Assembly: GCF_002934685.1 (NCBI RefSeq)
Contig: NZ_NKHL01000116.1
Coordinates: 1 to 64,000 of the forward strand
Length of the DNA: 64,000 nucleotides
Direction: 5' to 3'
Source: Pseudomonas bohemica
Lineage (GTDB): Bacteria > Pseudomonadota > Gammaproteobacteria > Pseudomonadales > Pseudomonadaceae
Below the pieces are notes generated by a model. The model did not search any database. It was not told where the DNA came from and saw only the letters and a program-made list of their open reading frames with translations. Positions 1 through 9,210 of this stretch are shown in pieces. Every line of letters begins with the position of its first letter. The stretch's first letter is position 1. Position numbers and translations under genes: made by a program.

Positions 1-345
1 GTTCGTAACGCTTTGCCATGCGGGCCTCCAGCCAATCATGGCGGCAATCTACCCGCACCGACTTTTCGTACAAAACCTAGATAATCAAGGGACCTTGACT
101 GAAATACTCTCTGTCGATAAGCGTCATCATCAATGATGATAACGAGGGCCAGGCTTATTGTGTTGATTCCAGTAAGAGAGTGTTGTCTGTTTTCTCTGTA
201 TTTCAGCGCAAACGACATTGAAGTGCCGGATTCGTGATTTATTTGTAGAGGCATCCGGAATAAACCCCGAGCGGGCGCGTCTTGCCTATGTACTGCACGG
301 GACGCGAATGCGTTCACACCTTCTCCCAGCTCGAGATCATCGCTC
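1..345. other. Left-edge non-coding stretch
   Basis: No convincing gene is visible. There is a small near-palindrome (TCATCA-A-TGATGA) at about 127-139 and an AT-richer stretch at 60-240 that could hold the promoter of the hydrolase starting at 346. Open frames here on either strand lack a recognisable product or ribosome binding site. Confidence 0.5.
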
Positions 346-1122
346 ATGTATACCCGCAAAATTCGCTCCGCACTCGTCGGCGCCGCGCTCGCCCTTGGCA
401 CTGTCGGCATCGCTCATGCCGCCCCGGCGGCCTCTGTTCACAACATCGTCCTGGTTCACGGCGCTTTCGTTAATGGCGCGGGTTGGAAGCCGGTCTACGA
501 CATTCTGGTCAAGGACGGCTACCACGTGTCTGTGGCCGCGCACCCGTTGACCTCCTTCAACGACGACGTAACCGCGGTCAAACGCATTCTGGCGATGCAG
601 GACGGGCCGACCATTCTGGTAGGGCATAGCTACGGTGGTGCGGTGATTTCCAATGCTGGCGAGGACACCCATGTCGCGGGGCTGGTGTACATCGCCGCCC
701 ACGCTCTGGATGTGGGTGAGACCGAAGCGGCCAATGGCAAGCTTTATCCGAACGCCACCAAAGCGATAAAGAAGACCGACGATGGCTTCCTGTACCTGGA
801 TCCCGCGTTCTATCCGGCGGATTTCGCCGCAGACCTGCCCAAGGCTCAAGCTGAATTCGAGGCCAACGCGCAAGCCCTGACCTCGGCCGCGGTGTTCACC
901 ACTCCAGCGACCGTGGCTGCGTGGAAGACCAAGCCAAGTTGGTATGCAGTGGCCAAGTCTGATCGAATCATCAACCCGGATCTGGAGCGCATGTACGCCA
1001 AGCGCGCCAAGGCCCACACCATCGAGATCGACGGCGCGAGTCACGCGGTTTATGAGTCGCATCCCAAAGAAGTCGCCGCCCTGATCGAGCAGGCTGCGCA
1101 GCACGCGCTGGACGGCCAGTAA
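346..1122 (+). CDS. Secreted alpha/beta hydrolase
   Basis: 258 aa. Residues 1-26 form a signal peptide (KIR followed by an Ala/Leu-rich core, cleavage near AHA-AP), so the protein is probably periplasmic or secreted. The mature part is an alpha/beta hydrolase fold. An oxyanion-region VHG lies near residue 38, the nucleophile elbow GHSYGG puts Ser at residue 95, and a C-terminal GASHAVYESHP supplies the catalytic His. This resembles the esterase / salicylate-esterase-like subgroup of small alpha/beta hydrolases. The substrate cannot be read from the sequence. The start is the ATG just before the signal peptide; the upstream Shine-Dalgarno is weak. The gene stands alone, followed by a short hairpin at 1191-1216. 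Confidence 0.85.
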   Translation: MYTRKIRSALVGAALALGTVGIAHAAPAASVHNIVLVHGAFVNGAGWKPVYDILVKDGYHVSVAAHPLTSFNDDVTAVKRILAMQDGPTILVGHSYGGAVISNAGEDTHVAGLVYIAAHALDVGETEAANGKLYPNATKAIKKTDDGFLYLDPAFYPADFAADLPKAQAEFEANAQALTSAAVFTTPATVAAWKTKPSWYAVAKSDRIINPDLERMYAKRAKAHTIEIDGASHAVYESHPKEVAALIEQAAQHALDGQ

Positions 1123-1190
1123 TCCGACACCTGTTCGGACATTGCACGGGCTGACTGGCGCAACAAACCCGTAGGAGCAGGGCTTGCCGT

Positions 1191-1217
1191 CGGTGGCGTT
1201 TGCAGGATCGCCACCGG
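1191..1217 (+). repeat. Hairpin after hydrolase gene, REP-like
   Basis: The arms CGGTGGCG (1191-1198) and CGCCACCG (1209-1216) are perfect and separated by 10 nt. They are preceded by GTAGGAGCAGGGCTTGCCG, which matches the start of the REP units found elsewhere in the window. There is no T-tract, so this is more likely a solitary REP-type element than an intrinsic terminator. Confidence 0.5.
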
Positions 1218-1372
1218 CGCACAGCCACGTCGCTGCGGCCGCCAGGTTGAAGTTGAATTCCCGGGGTCTGGCTCGCATTCCTTCATGGAATCCATGCTAT
1301 GAAAAACATGAATTTTATTTATGGAGATCAACGCTCTACCGTGTGCGGATAAGCCACAAACACGGAATCAAG

Positions 1373-2587
1373 ATGACCGTCCTGCAGACTTCCGCCGCCG
1401 TTGAGGAACACTGGAAACGCAACCTCACGGTCTGCGTTTTCGGTGCGTTCACCACCATCGTCGCCATGACCTTGCTGCTGCCGTTCCTGCCGCTGTACGT
1501 CGAGCACCTGGGTGTCACGGACCAAGCGGCCATCGTGCAGTGGTCCGGCGTAGCGTTCGGCGCGACCTTTCTCTCGGCGGCATTCACCGCACCGTTGTGG
1601 GGGCGGCTTGGGGATCGTTACGGGCGCAAGCTGATGCTGATCCGCGCAAGCCTCGGCATGGCGATTGCGATGTCGCTGATCGGCCTGGCGCAGGACATCT
1701 ACCAACTGGTGGGCCTGCGGCTGTTGGCCGGGTTGCTCGGCGGTTATGCCTCCGGCGCGACGATTCTGGTCGCAACCCAGACGCCTAAAGAGCGTTCCGG
1801 CTGGGCGCTGGGCATGCTGTCCTCGGGCATCATGGCCGGGAACCTCACGGGGCCGTTGATCGGTGGGCTATTGCCACCGCTGATAGGCATCCGCAATACG
1901 TTCTTTCTGGCGGGTGGGGTTATCTTCCTGACCTTTCTTGCGACGTTGTTCCTGATGAAGGAAGCGCCGCGCCCCAAGCGCGCGGCAGGAGACTCCAGGC
2001 CCGTGGCGGTGCGACCATGGGACGTGATCCCGGACAAGAAACCGGTGATCACCATGTTCGTGGTGGCCTGTCTGGTGATGTTCTCGATCATGTCCATCGA
2101 GCCGATCATCACGGTTTACCTGACTCAGCTGCACACCGCCAACGTGACGATGATGGCCGGTCTGGTCATGTCGGCCACCGCTTTGGCGAGCGTGCTGTCG
2201 GCGTCGCGCATCGGCAAGCTGGCGGACCGCATCGGGCACTGGAAAGTGGTGATGGGCTGTCTCACCGCTGCGGCCATCACGCTGGTTCCTCAAGCCTTCG
2301 TGACCAACGAATGGCAATTGGTGGCGCTGCGGTTTCTGATGGGCATCGCCCTGGGCGGCCTGTTGCCGTGCATCGCGGCGATCATCCGCCATTCGGTGCC
2401 GGACATCGTCGCTGGGCGCATGTTGGGCTATTCGACCTCCAGCCAATACGTCGGGCAAGTGCTTGGGCCTTTGACCGGGGGCTATCTGGGTGGGCATTTC
2501 GGCATGCCCGTCGTGTTCATCGCCACCTGCGTATTGATGGCAGCGTGCGCCCTGGTGATGTTGGTCATGCGCCCACTCAAGCGCTGA
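1373..2587 (+). CDS. MFS multidrug exporter, MdtG-like
   Basis: 404 aa, twelve hydrophobic segments, major facilitator superfamily of the DHA1 drug:proton antiporter type. The N-terminus (WKRNL, then LPFLPLYVEHLGVT) and the loop 2-3 motif GRLGDRYGRKLML closely follow the E. coli MdtG (YceE) family, whose length (408 aa) also fits. The proposed role is proton-driven efflux of drugs or toxic metabolites across the inner membrane. An in-frame upstream ATG at 1184 would add 63 residues without membrane character and would run through the REP-like hairpin, so the ATG at 1373 is preferred. Its ribosome binding site is weak. It is monocistronic with the next gene 139 bp away, and no regulator is adjacent. 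Confidence 0.85.
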   Translation: MTVLQTSAAVEEHWKRNLTVCVFGAFTTIVAMTLLLPFLPLYVEHLGVTDQAAIVQWSGVAFGATFLSAAFTAPLWGRLGDRYGRKLMLIRASLGMAIAMSLIGLAQDIYQLVGLRLLAGLLGGYASGATILVATQTPKERSGWALGMLSSGIMAGNLTGPLIGGLLPPLIGIRNTFFLAGGVIFLTFLATLFLMKEAPRPKRAAGDSRPVAVRPWDVIPDKKPVITMFVVACLVMFSIMSIEPIITVYLTQLHTANVTMMAGLVMSATALASVLSASRIGKLADRIGHWKVVMGCLTAAAITLVPQAFVTNEWQLVALRFLMGIALGGLLPCIAAIIRHSVPDIVAGRMLGYSTSSQYVGQVLGPLTGGYLGGHFGMPVVFIATCVLMAACALVMLVMRPLKR

Positions 2588-2726
2588 GAGGCTCGGCAAA
2601 ACGGCGTTTCGATGAATTTATGCCCGTCGGCATCGCGGCTTTGACAAAACCATGACATGGCATCCGGATAATCGGCCTCGGCGGCGCACAGCCCCTTGAC
2701 CCGAGTATCGTTACCCACGGAACCCC

Positions 2727-4016
2727 ATGGATATCAAACACAGCCTGAAGCAACGGATTGTGATTGTCTTCGCCTTGATGAGCACCCTGGTCGCCGGTGT
2801 ATTTGCGGTCGGCATCATCGCCACCGTGCACCTGGTCGAGACTCGACTCACCATTATCAGCCTGGGCGGCAACCTGCATCGACAACTCACCCAGGACCGC
2901 ATCGAAGACTGGCGCCATCGTCCGGAGAAGGATGAGCTGTTCTATGCCGATGACGGCACTGGCGATGTGGCGATGGCCGAGGACTTGAAAAATCTGAAAC
3001 CGGGTTTTCAGGAGTTCTTCCGCGGTAAGAGAGCCTACTACGCGATGGTCGAGACGGTCGGAGATCGTCGTTACGTGCTGCTGCGCGATCAGCGCAAATT
3101 CGAGAAGCGCGAGCGCATTCTGTTCGGCGTGGTGCTGATCGGGTTCATCTTGAGTGTGCTGCTGGCCATTCTGCTGGGCCGGCTGTTGGCGTCCCGGGTC
3201 ATGGCCCCGGTCTCGCGGCTGGCGGGACAGGTCCGCCATCGCGACCAGTTGCTTGAGCTGGCGCCAGTGCTGGCCAATGATTACGCGCAAGACGAGGTGG
3301 GCGCTTTGGCGCGTTCGTTCGACGAGACCCTCGGCCGCCTGCGTGCGGCATTGGGTCGCGAGAAGCTGTTTACCAGTGACGTCAGCCACGAATTGCGCAC
3401 GCCGTTGATGGTCTTGGCGACCTCCTGCGAGCTGCTGCTGGAATATCCGCGTCTGGACGACCGCTCGCGCACGCAGGTGCAGCGCATCAGCAAGGCAACG
3501 GCAGGCATGAATCAGCTGGTCGAAACGTTTCTGTTGCTGGCGCGGACCGAGGGCAAGAATGCTCCTTCGGGTCAACGCGCCAGCCTTCTGCAAATCGCCG
3601 AGGAGCTGATCGAGATCTGGCGTCCGGCAATCGAAGAGAAAGGTCTGACCTTCATCTTCGAGTCCTGCGCAGACGCCGAAGGCCTGTACAACACGGCCTT
3701 GCTGCGCTCGGTCATGGGGAATCTGCTGCGCAATGCCTGGCACTACACCGACCAGGGTTTCATCCGCCTGGCCCTCAACCGCCATGGTTTCAGCGTCGAG
3801 GACACCGGCATCGGCATCCCGCTGGAGAAGCAGCAGGCGATGTTCCAGCCGTTCGTGCGCGGCGATGAACAACGCGGGGAAGGATTGGGGCTGGGGCTGT
3901 CCTTGGTCCAGCGCATCTGTGGCAACCAGCAATGGACCGTGACGCTGAGCAGCCGGGAGCCGGCCGGTTGCTGTTTTACCGTCGTGCTTGAGGCGCCGGG
4001 ACAGCTGTCGGTTTGA
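2727..4016 (+). CDS. Orphan sensor histidine kinase
   Basis: 429 aa inner-membrane sensor kinase. TM1 is at residues 10-37 and TM2 at 131-153, enclosing a periplasmic sensor loop of about 90 residues, followed by a HAMP-like linker. The HisKA box DVSHELRTP gives phospho-acceptor His221. The HATPase part shows an N box (NLLRNAWHYTD), G1 (EDTGIGIP) and G2 (GEGLGLGLSLV), so it should be catalytically competent. The N box has W and H where many kinases have A and K. No response regulator gene lies beside it: upstream is the MFS exporter and downstream on the other strand is a Rid-family gene. Its partner and signal are therefore unknown. Confidence 0.88.
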   Translation: MDIKHSLKQRIVIVFALMSTLVAGVFAVGIIATVHLVETRLTIISLGGNLHRQLTQDRIEDWRHRPEKDELFYADDGTGDVAMAEDLKNLKPGFQEFFRGKRAYYAMVETVGDRRYVLLRDQRKFEKRERILFGVVLIGFILSVLLAILLGRLLASRVMAPVSRLAGQVRHRDQLLELAPVLANDYAQDEVGALARSFDETLGRLRAALGREKLFTSDVSHELRTPLMVLATSCELLLEYPRLDDRSRTQVQRISKATAGMNQLVETFLLLARTEGKNAPSGQRASLLQIAEELIEIWRPAIEEKGLTFIFESCADAEGLYNTALLRSVMGNLLRNAWHYTDQGFIRLALNRHGFSVEDTGIGIPLEKQQAMFQPFVRGDEQRGEGLGLGLSLVQRICGNQQWTVTLSSREPAGCCFTVVLEAPGQLSV

Positions 4017-4249
4017 AGGTCGTCACTGAAGGTTCGAGTCGGCCTTTGGCTACCAGATGTCCGACTCAGTACCGTTGCCTGGAAGATCGCTGGCAAGCCG
4101 AGCTCCTGCGCGCTACGGCCGGAGGTCGACGCCATGCGCCGCGGGATTCGTATCGCTGCCCGGCGGCGACGGCAATCTTGCGGGCACATCACCCTGTAGC
4201 GGCCGAACACCGACCAGGCGTCGTACGGCCGCCTCCGCAGGCCGGCGGA

Positions 4250-4660
4250 TCAATCAGCAACGACGGCAATCACATCGATCTCCATCAACCATTGCGGCTG
4301 CCCCAACGCCGCCACCACCAATCCCGTGGAAATCGGAAATACGCCTTTGAGCCATTTTCCGACCTCGCGATAAACCTCTTCGCGATAGCGCGGGTCGATC
4401 AGGTAAATCGTGATCTTGACGATGTCCTGCAGCTGGCTTCCAGCTTCCTCGAGCAGCTGCTTGACGTTTTTCATGGCCTGTTCCGCCTGGGCGCGGGCAT
4501 CGCCGAGGCCTACCAGATTGCCGTCGAAATCCGTGCCCAGCTGGCCGCGCACGTACACGGTGTTGCCGGCGCGAACGGCTTGGCAGAGGTCGTTGTCCAG
4601 CGACTGGTTGGGGTAGGTGTCCTTGGTATTGAACATGCGGATGCGGGTATGAGTCGGCAT
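4250..4660 (-). CDS. Rid (YjgF/YER057c/UK114) family protein
   Basis: 136 aa; a Rid-family trimeric fold is indicated by VYVRGQLGTDFDGNLVG, the central EQAMKNVKQLLEEAG helix, KITIYLIDPRYR and the terminal MEIDVIAVVAD. RidA enzymes deaminate reactive imines and enamines using an Arg in the YPTRSCVQVARL-type strand. Here the matching stretch reads FPISTGLVVAAL, so that Arg is absent. It therefore probably belongs to a Rid subfamily lacking imine deaminase activity, or one acting on a different substrate. It is the last gene of the minus-strand operon that starts near 10961, 69 bp after the ureohydrolase, which suggests a role in the same catabolic route. Confidence 0.85.
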   Translation of the reverse strand: MPTHTRIRMFNTKDTYPNQSLDNDLCQAVRAGNTVYVRGQLGTDFDGNLVGLGDARAQAEQAMKNVKQLLEEAGSQLQDIVKITIYLIDPRYREEVYREVGKWLKGVFPISTGLVVAALGQPQWLMEIDVIAVVAD

Positions 4661-4729
4661 TTTTCTGACCTGAATATCTGAGGAAGACGAGCGCCATCCG
4701 TGGCGGAGTTCGGGAACAGGAGAGGGCGT

Positions 4730-5695
4730 TTACAGCGGCGGTGCGTCGAAGTAATCGGCACGTACTGCGGCACCGATCAGGTTGACGATCAGCCGTCCGG
4801 CAGTGATGCAACTGAGGTTGTTGACGTCGATGGCCGGGGTGATTTCGACGATGTCCATGCCGACCACCTTGCCCTTTTTCACCAGGCCGTGGATCAGTTG
4901 GCGAATCTGCACATAGGTGATGCCACCCAACGCCGGACCCGCCACGCCAGGCATGATCGAAGGATCGAGGCCGTCAGCGTCGATGGTCAGGTAGAAGTTG
5001 CCGCCGTCGGGGATCTTGTCGAGCACCGAAGACATGCCGTTCTCGTGCACGTCATAAGCGGTGATCAGGTGCGCGCCGTAATCCACCGCGGCCTGGAAAT
5101 CCGCAGGCCGTCCGCTGCCCTGGGCGCGCAGGCCGATCTGGAAAATCTCGCCGATGTGTTCCATTTCCGATGCACGGCGGATAGGGCTGGACAGACCGTC
5201 ACGAACGCCGTTGATTTCGTCGCGCCAGTCCAGGTGCGCATCGATATGGATCAGGGTGATCGGGCCGCGACCTTCGTAGGCGCGCAGCACCGGGATCGGA
5301 ATGCTGTGATCGCCGCCCAGGATCACCGGCAGCGCACCGGCATCGAGGATCTTGCGCACCGCCTGTTCGGCTCGCAGGCTAGTGCTGTTCAGGTCGGTGG
5401 GGTCGGCGGGCACGTTGCCGCAGTCGACCACTTTCAACGCGCGGTTATCGTAGATCGGTCCGCCCACGTCGAAGTCGTAATGGTGCAGGGCGCGGCATAT
5501 CCGGTCGCTCATGGCGCGGATGGCGTCCGGCGCCTTGCTCTGGTCGTTGCTGATGTGCTCGGCGACGTAGGCCTTGCCGAACGGGATGCCGAGGATGGCG
5601 ACGTGTGCGTCGAGCTGATCGAGGTCGGTGCAGATGGGCGACCACAGAAAGCTCTGATGCTTTTTCGAGGGAGCAACGGTCAACGGGAAATCCAT
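4730..5695 (-). CDS. Ureohydrolase (agmatinase/guanidino-acid hydrolase family)
   Basis: 321 aa, full length for the arginase/agmatinase superfamily, which hydrolyses a guanidino group to an amine plus urea. All binuclear Mn-binding motifs are present: GGDHSIPIPV, HIDAHLDWRD and TIDADGLDPSIMPGV. The family includes agmatinase (SpeB), guanidinobutyrase (GbuA) and guanidinopropionase (GpuA); the substrate loop here does not let me choose between them. It lies 37 bp downstream of the ABC ATPase gene and before the Rid-family gene, so it probably degrades the compound brought in by that importer. No arginine decarboxylase gene is nearby, which favours an externally acquired guanidino compound over the internal arginine pathway. 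Confidence 0.88.
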   Translation of the reverse strand: MDFPLTVAPSKKHQSFLWSPICTDLDQLDAHVAILGIPFGKAYVAEHISNDQSKAPDAIRAMSDRICRALHHYDFDVGGPIYDNRALKVVDCGNVPADPTDLNSTSLRAEQAVRKILDAGALPVILGGDHSIPIPVLRAYEGRGPITLIHIDAHLDWRDEINGVRDGLSSPIRRASEMEHIGEIFQIGLRAQGSGRPADFQAAVDYGAHLITAYDVHENGMSSVLDKIPDGGNFYLTIDADGLDPSIMPGVAGPALGGITYVQIRQLIHGLVKKGKVVGMDIVEITPAIDVNNLSCITAGRLIVNLIGAAVRADYFDAPPL

Positions 5696-5732
5696 GGGTG
5701 TCTCCTGAGTGAGTAAGGTCCGCGGGCAGCGG

Positions 5733-6500
5733 TCAGTGATCCAGAGAAAGAAAGCGCCGCAGCTCGATGGTCTGCGGGTTATCGAAAAGTGCTTGAGGTG
5801 GACCGGATTCGTGGACCTGGCCCTGATGCATGAAGATCACCCGATCGCTGACGCGCCTGGCGAACGCCATCTCATGGGTGACCATGATCAACGTCATGCC
5901 CTCGGCAGCCAGGCCCTCGACCACCTGCAGCACTTCGCCTACCAGTTCGGGGTCCAGCGCCGAAGTGATCTCGTCGCAGAGCAGCACTTGCGGGTTCATC
6001 GCCAGCGAGCGAGCAATCGCCACACGCTGTTGCTGGCCGCCGGAAAGCTGATCGGGGTAGTAGTCAAAGCGCTCCGCCAGGCCAACTCGGGCCAGCAGCT
6101 TGCGCGCGTGACGTTCGGCATCGGCGCCCGAGGTTTTCTGCACCAACCGGGGCGCGAGCATGACGTTCTGTCCGGCCGTGAGATGGGGGAACAGATTGAA
6201 GCCCTGAAAGATCATGCCGACGTTCTGTCGCAGCTCGCGCAGGGCCTGGCGATTGTCCGGGCGGATCGGTTGGCCATCGACACTGACCGACCCTTCCTGC
6301 AACGGCTCCAGGCCGTTGAGGCAACGCAGCAGGGTGCTCTTGCCTGAACCGCTCTTGCCGATGATGCATACCACTTCCTTGCGCGCGATCTGCAGGTCCA
6401 CACCCTTGAGCACTTCGTTGTCGCCGAAGCGCTTGCGCAGGCCGCGAATGTCGACCAGCGCGAAGGCCGCCGGAATATCGTTGTGAGGTGATGGAGTCAT
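5733..6500 (-). CDS. Polar amino-acid ABC transporter ATPase
   Basis: 255 aa cytoplasmic ATPase of the polar amino-acid uptake (HisP/GlnQ) family. It shows Walker A GKSGSGKST, a Q-loop in MIFQGFNLFPHLT, signature LSGGQQQR, Walker B VLLCDEITSALDPE and switch His in VTHEMAFARR. It powers the two permeases encoded immediately upstream (6513 and 7167) together with the family-3 binding protein at 9211. The gap to the upstream permease is 12 bp, a tight operon. The binding protein and ureohydrolase suggest a cationic or guanidino amino-acid substrate, by inference only. Confidence 0.93.
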   Translation of the reverse strand: MTPSPHNDIPAAFALVDIRGLRKRFGDNEVLKGVDLQIARKEVVCIIGKSGSGKSTLLRCLNGLEPLQEGSVSVDGQPIRPDNRQALRELRQNVGMIFQGFNLFPHLTAGQNVMLAPRLVQKTSGADAERHARKLLARVGLAERFDYYPDQLSGGQQQRVAIARSLAMNPQVLLCDEITSALDPELVGEVLQVVEGLAAEGMTLIMVTHEMAFARRVSDRVIFMHQGQVHESGPPQALFDNPQTIELRRFLSLDH

Positions 6501-6512
6501 GTGGCGAGCCCC

Positions 6513-7157
6513 TTATCGGCGAAGTTTGTGTTCAAGGCGACGGCTGTACAGCGACAGCGGAAAGCACAGGGCGAAATACATCAGCGCCACCGAGCCGTAG
6601 ATGAAGAACGGCTGGAACGTCGCGTTGGTGATGATTTGCCCGGCGCGGGTCATTTCGACGAAGCCGATGACTGAGGTCAGTGCGGTGGCCTTGACCACCT
6701 GCACCATGAAGCCCACGGTCGGGGCAATTGCGGCGCGTAGCGCCTGCGGCAGGATGACGTGGCGCAGCTGCTCGCCGAAACTCAGGGCCAGGCTGCTGGC
6801 TGCTTCCCATTGGCCGCGGTCGATGGACTCGACGCTGCCGCGCCAGATTTCGCTGAGGTAGGCGCTGGCGTAAAGGGTCAGGCAAATCGACGCGGCCACC
6901 AGCGCGGTCGTCTCGATGCCGAACATCGACAGGCCGAAATACACCAGAAACAGCTGCAGCAGCAGAGGCGTACCCTGGAACAGCTGCACATAGAGCATGA
7001 TCAGACGCCGCAGGGTGCGCGTGCCGGTCAGGCGCAATACCACCAGCCCGCCGCCTACCAGCCCGCCGCCAATGAAGGCGATCAACGACAGGCCGACGGT
7101 CCAGCGCGCCGCCAGCAGCAGGTTGCGCGCGATGTCCCACAAGGTGAACTCGTACAT
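6513..7157 (-). CDS. Polar amino-acid ABC permease 1
   Basis: 214 aa integral membrane permease of the HisMQ/GlnP family with about five transmembrane helices. The EAA-type cytoplasmic loop that contacts the ATPase is visible as QWEAASSLALSFGEQLRHVILPQALRAAIAP. It is probably paired as a heterodimer with the permease at 7167-7823, which ends 9 bp upstream. The product is an inner-membrane channel for the amino-acid-like substrate of this operon. The start ATG (MYEFTLWDIARNLL) begins directly before the first membrane helix, as usual for the family. Confidence 0.9.
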   Translation of the reverse strand: MYEFTLWDIARNLLLAARWTVGLSLIAFIGGGLVGGGLVVLRLTGTRTLRRLIMLYVQLFQGTPLLLQLFLVYFGLSMFGIETTALVAASICLTLYASAYLSEIWRGSVESIDRGQWEAASSLALSFGEQLRHVILPQALRAAIAPTVGFMVQVVKATALTSVIGFVEMTRAGQIITNATFQPFFIYGSVALMYFALCFPLSLYSRRLEHKLRR

Positions 7158-7166
7158 GGCTGGACC

Positions 7167-7823
7167 TCAGCGACCGAAGATGAAATGCGGGCCGACCCAG
7201 TTCAGCAGGCGGCGCAGGGCGATGGAGAGCAGCAGGTACAACGCCGCGACGACGATGTAAGTCTCGAAGTTGCGAAACGAATTGCTGGCGATCTGATTGG
7301 CCGCGTAGGACAGCTCTTCGGCCGAGATCTGACTGCACACCGCCGAGCCGAGCATGATGATGACCATCTGCCCGACCAGTGCCGGCCACACGCGTTTGAG
7401 GGCGGGAGGCAGAATCACCCGGGTGAAAATCTGCCAGCGATCCAGGGCTAGGCTCTCTGCGGCTTCGATCTGCCCATTGGGCGTGGCCTCGATGCCGGAG
7501 CGGGCGATCTCGCTGACGTAGGCGCCGAGGTTGACCACGTTGGCCAGAATCGCGGCGGTCAACGCGGTCATCTTCAGCCCCAGACCCGGCAGGCCGAAAA
7601 AGATAAAGAACAGCTGGATGATGAACGGGGTGTTGCGGATCAACTCCACGTAGGCACCGATCAGCCAGCGCGCCCACCGCGGGCCTTTGCTGCGAATGAC
7701 GCCGCAGGCAATCCCCAGCACAGTGCCGAAAACCGCCGCCAGCAGGGTGAGAAATACCGTCAGCAGCAGGCCGTCGAGCAGCAGCGGCCATTGCTTGAGT
7801 GCCACGGAAAAATCGAGGGTCAT
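7167..7823 (-). CDS. Polar amino-acid ABC permease 2
   Basis: 218 aa permease of the same HisMQ/GlnP family, with about five transmembrane helices and the EAA loop GQIEAAESLALDRWQIFTRVILPPALKRVWPALVG. Its ATG overlaps the stop of the upstream MmgE/PrpD gene by 4 nt (ATGA), indicating translational coupling. This ties the dehydratase-like enzyme firmly to the transporter operon. Together with the other permease, ATPase and binding protein it completes an importer. Confidence 0.9.
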   Translation of the reverse strand: MTLDFSVALKQWPLLLDGLLLTVFLTLLAAVFGTVLGIACGVIRSKGPRWARWLIGAYVELIRNTPFIIQLFFIFFGLPGLGLKMTALTAAILANVVNLGAYVSEIARSGIEATPNGQIEAAESLALDRWQIFTRVILPPALKRVWPALVGQMVIIMLGSAVCSQISAEELSYAANQIASNSFRNFETYIVVAALYLLLSIALRRLLNWVGPHFIFGR

Positions 7824-9208
7824 GATTCAATCGTTTCCACTGTGAGCGCTTCGGGTGCGAGCAGTCGCCGCACCTCGGGAAGTTGTTCCAGACGCAGGAG
7901 GTCATCGAAAAGCCGCTGCGCACGGATGTCGCCCAACGCATCACCGCTGCAATGCATGAACTTGTCGTGCAGCTGTTCGGCTGACAGCGGGCGTGAAGCA
8001 GCGCCCAGCGGCATGGCGCAGAAGCGCTCGACGCTGCTGCCATCGTGGCGCAAGACCCTGACCCAGGCGCCCTCGGGGGCGGTGTCGAGCAGGGCCGATT
8101 GCCAACGCTCGCTGCTGCCCATGCGGACCCGCCCCATGAGTTGCCGCAGGTCGGGGCGGGCAAGCACGCCAGGGTCGAGTGAGGCGAGGGTGATGTCGCC
8201 CAGCAATGCGGTACAGGCCAGGGCGAACGGCATGCTGAATTGCGCCTGCTGACGGGTGATGGGTGCGTCGTGGATCAGGTTCTGGATCACGATCGGTGGC
8301 ACGTCGCAGATGATCTTGCCGATGTCGGAAACCCTGATCTCGCCTGGTTCCAGCATCTCGCGCAGGGCATCGATGGCTGCATGGGAGGACAGGCAGACCG
8401 GCACGCGCTTGATGTCCACGCCCGGCTCGATCAGGCTCCAGACGCTGCCAAGCTTGGGCAGCGGCATGAGCAGGCCGTCGTTGAACATTGCCGCCAGACC
8501 CTTCTCATGCTCGACCACCGCCAATGGACCGCTGCTACCGTGGCTGGCCAACAACGCGGCGACCACGCCGGCCTCGCTGCTACGCCCGGCCAGGAGCATC
8601 TTGGCGTCGCTGCCGAAGCCGGCCTTCATGCCGCCGGTTCCCGTGATGGCGATGGCCAGCGCGGCAGCGGTCTGGTCTGCGTTCAGGCCCAGCGCATGAC
8701 TGGCCGCTGCGCAGGCGCCGACGACGCCGAGTACCCCGGTGGTCCACCAGCCGCGGTCGTAGATCTGTCGGCTCAGCGCCTTGGCCAGCGCGTACTCGCA
8801 TTCGGCGCCGGCGACGAACGCCGCGAGCAACTGCGCGCCGCTGAGATCGCGCATCTGCGCCACCGCCAGCGCGGCGGGCATGATCAGCGCCGAGCCGTGG
8901 ACGAATCCGGGATAGCAGTTGTCGTCAAAATCCAGCGCATGGGCTGCGGTGGCATTGACGAAGGCCGCGGCTGGCGCCGCCAGAGAATCGCGTTGACCGA
9001 ACACCGCCGAATGGCCCTTCGCAGCACACAGACCTGCGACGGTCCGCGCCTGCTCAGCCACTGCGCTGCGACTGCCGGCCAGCGCTACGCCCAAGGTGTC
9101 GATCAGGCAACGTCTGGCAGCGGCCCGTACCGCTGGCGGGATGTCCGCCAGCTGCAAGGCCGAACTCCAGCGCGCCAGAGTGACCAATGAGGGAGTGAAG
9201 TCGCTCAT
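7820..9208 (-). CDS. MmgE/PrpD family protein
   Basis: 462 aa member of the MmgE/PrpD family, which includes 2-methylcitrate dehydratase, cis-aconitate decarboxylase and several epimerase- or isomerase-like enzymes. Recognisable parts are the N-terminal helical domain with LIDTLGVALAGS and ATAAHALDFDDNCYPGFVHGSALIMPAALA, the stretch typical of the family active site. The ATG at 9208 (MSDFTPSLVTLARW) was chosen because an upstream in-frame start would overlap the binding-protein gene. The gap to that gene is 2 bp, and the 3' end overlaps the permease start. No prpB or prpC is present, so propionate metabolism is unlikely. The substrate is unknown, perhaps an intermediate after guanidino-group removal. 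Confidence 0.85.
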   Translation of the reverse strand: MSDFTPSLVTLARWSSALQLADIPPAVRAAARRCLIDTLGVALAGSRSAVAEQARTVAGLCAAKGHSAVFGQRDSLAAPAAAFVNATAAHALDFDDNCYPGFVHGSALIMPAALAVAQMRDLSGAQLLAAFVAGAECEYALAKALSRQIYDRGWWTTGVLGVVGACAAASHALGLNADQTAAALAIAITGTGGMKAGFGSDAKMLLAGRSSEAGVVAALLASHGSSGPLAVVEHEKGLAAMFNDGLLMPLPKLGSVWSLIEPGVDIKRVPVCLSSHAAIDALREMLEPGEIRVSDIGKIICDVPPIVIQNLIHDAPITRQQAQFSMPFALACTALLGDITLASLDPGVLARPDLRQLMGRVRMGSSERWQSALLDTAPEGAWVRVLRHDGSSVERFCAMPLGAASRPLSAEQLHDKFMHCSGDALGDIRAQRLFDDLLRLEQLPEVRRLLAPEALTVETIES

Positions 9209-9210
9209 GG

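Noticed and set aside
2577-3932. Open frame of 451 codons on the minus strand opposite the sensor kinase
   Set aside because: Antisense shadow; the plus-strand frame has TM segments, HisKA and HATPase motifs.
4017-4249. Gene or gene remnant between the sensor kinase and the Rid-family gene
   Set aside because: Frames on both strands give Arg/Pro-rich text without motif or start signal; treated as a plain intergenic spacer.
7820-9208. 2-methylcitrate dehydratase PrpD
   Set aside because: It belongs to the same broad family, but no prpB/prpC/acnD neighbours exist and it is embedded in an amino-acid-type ABC operon.
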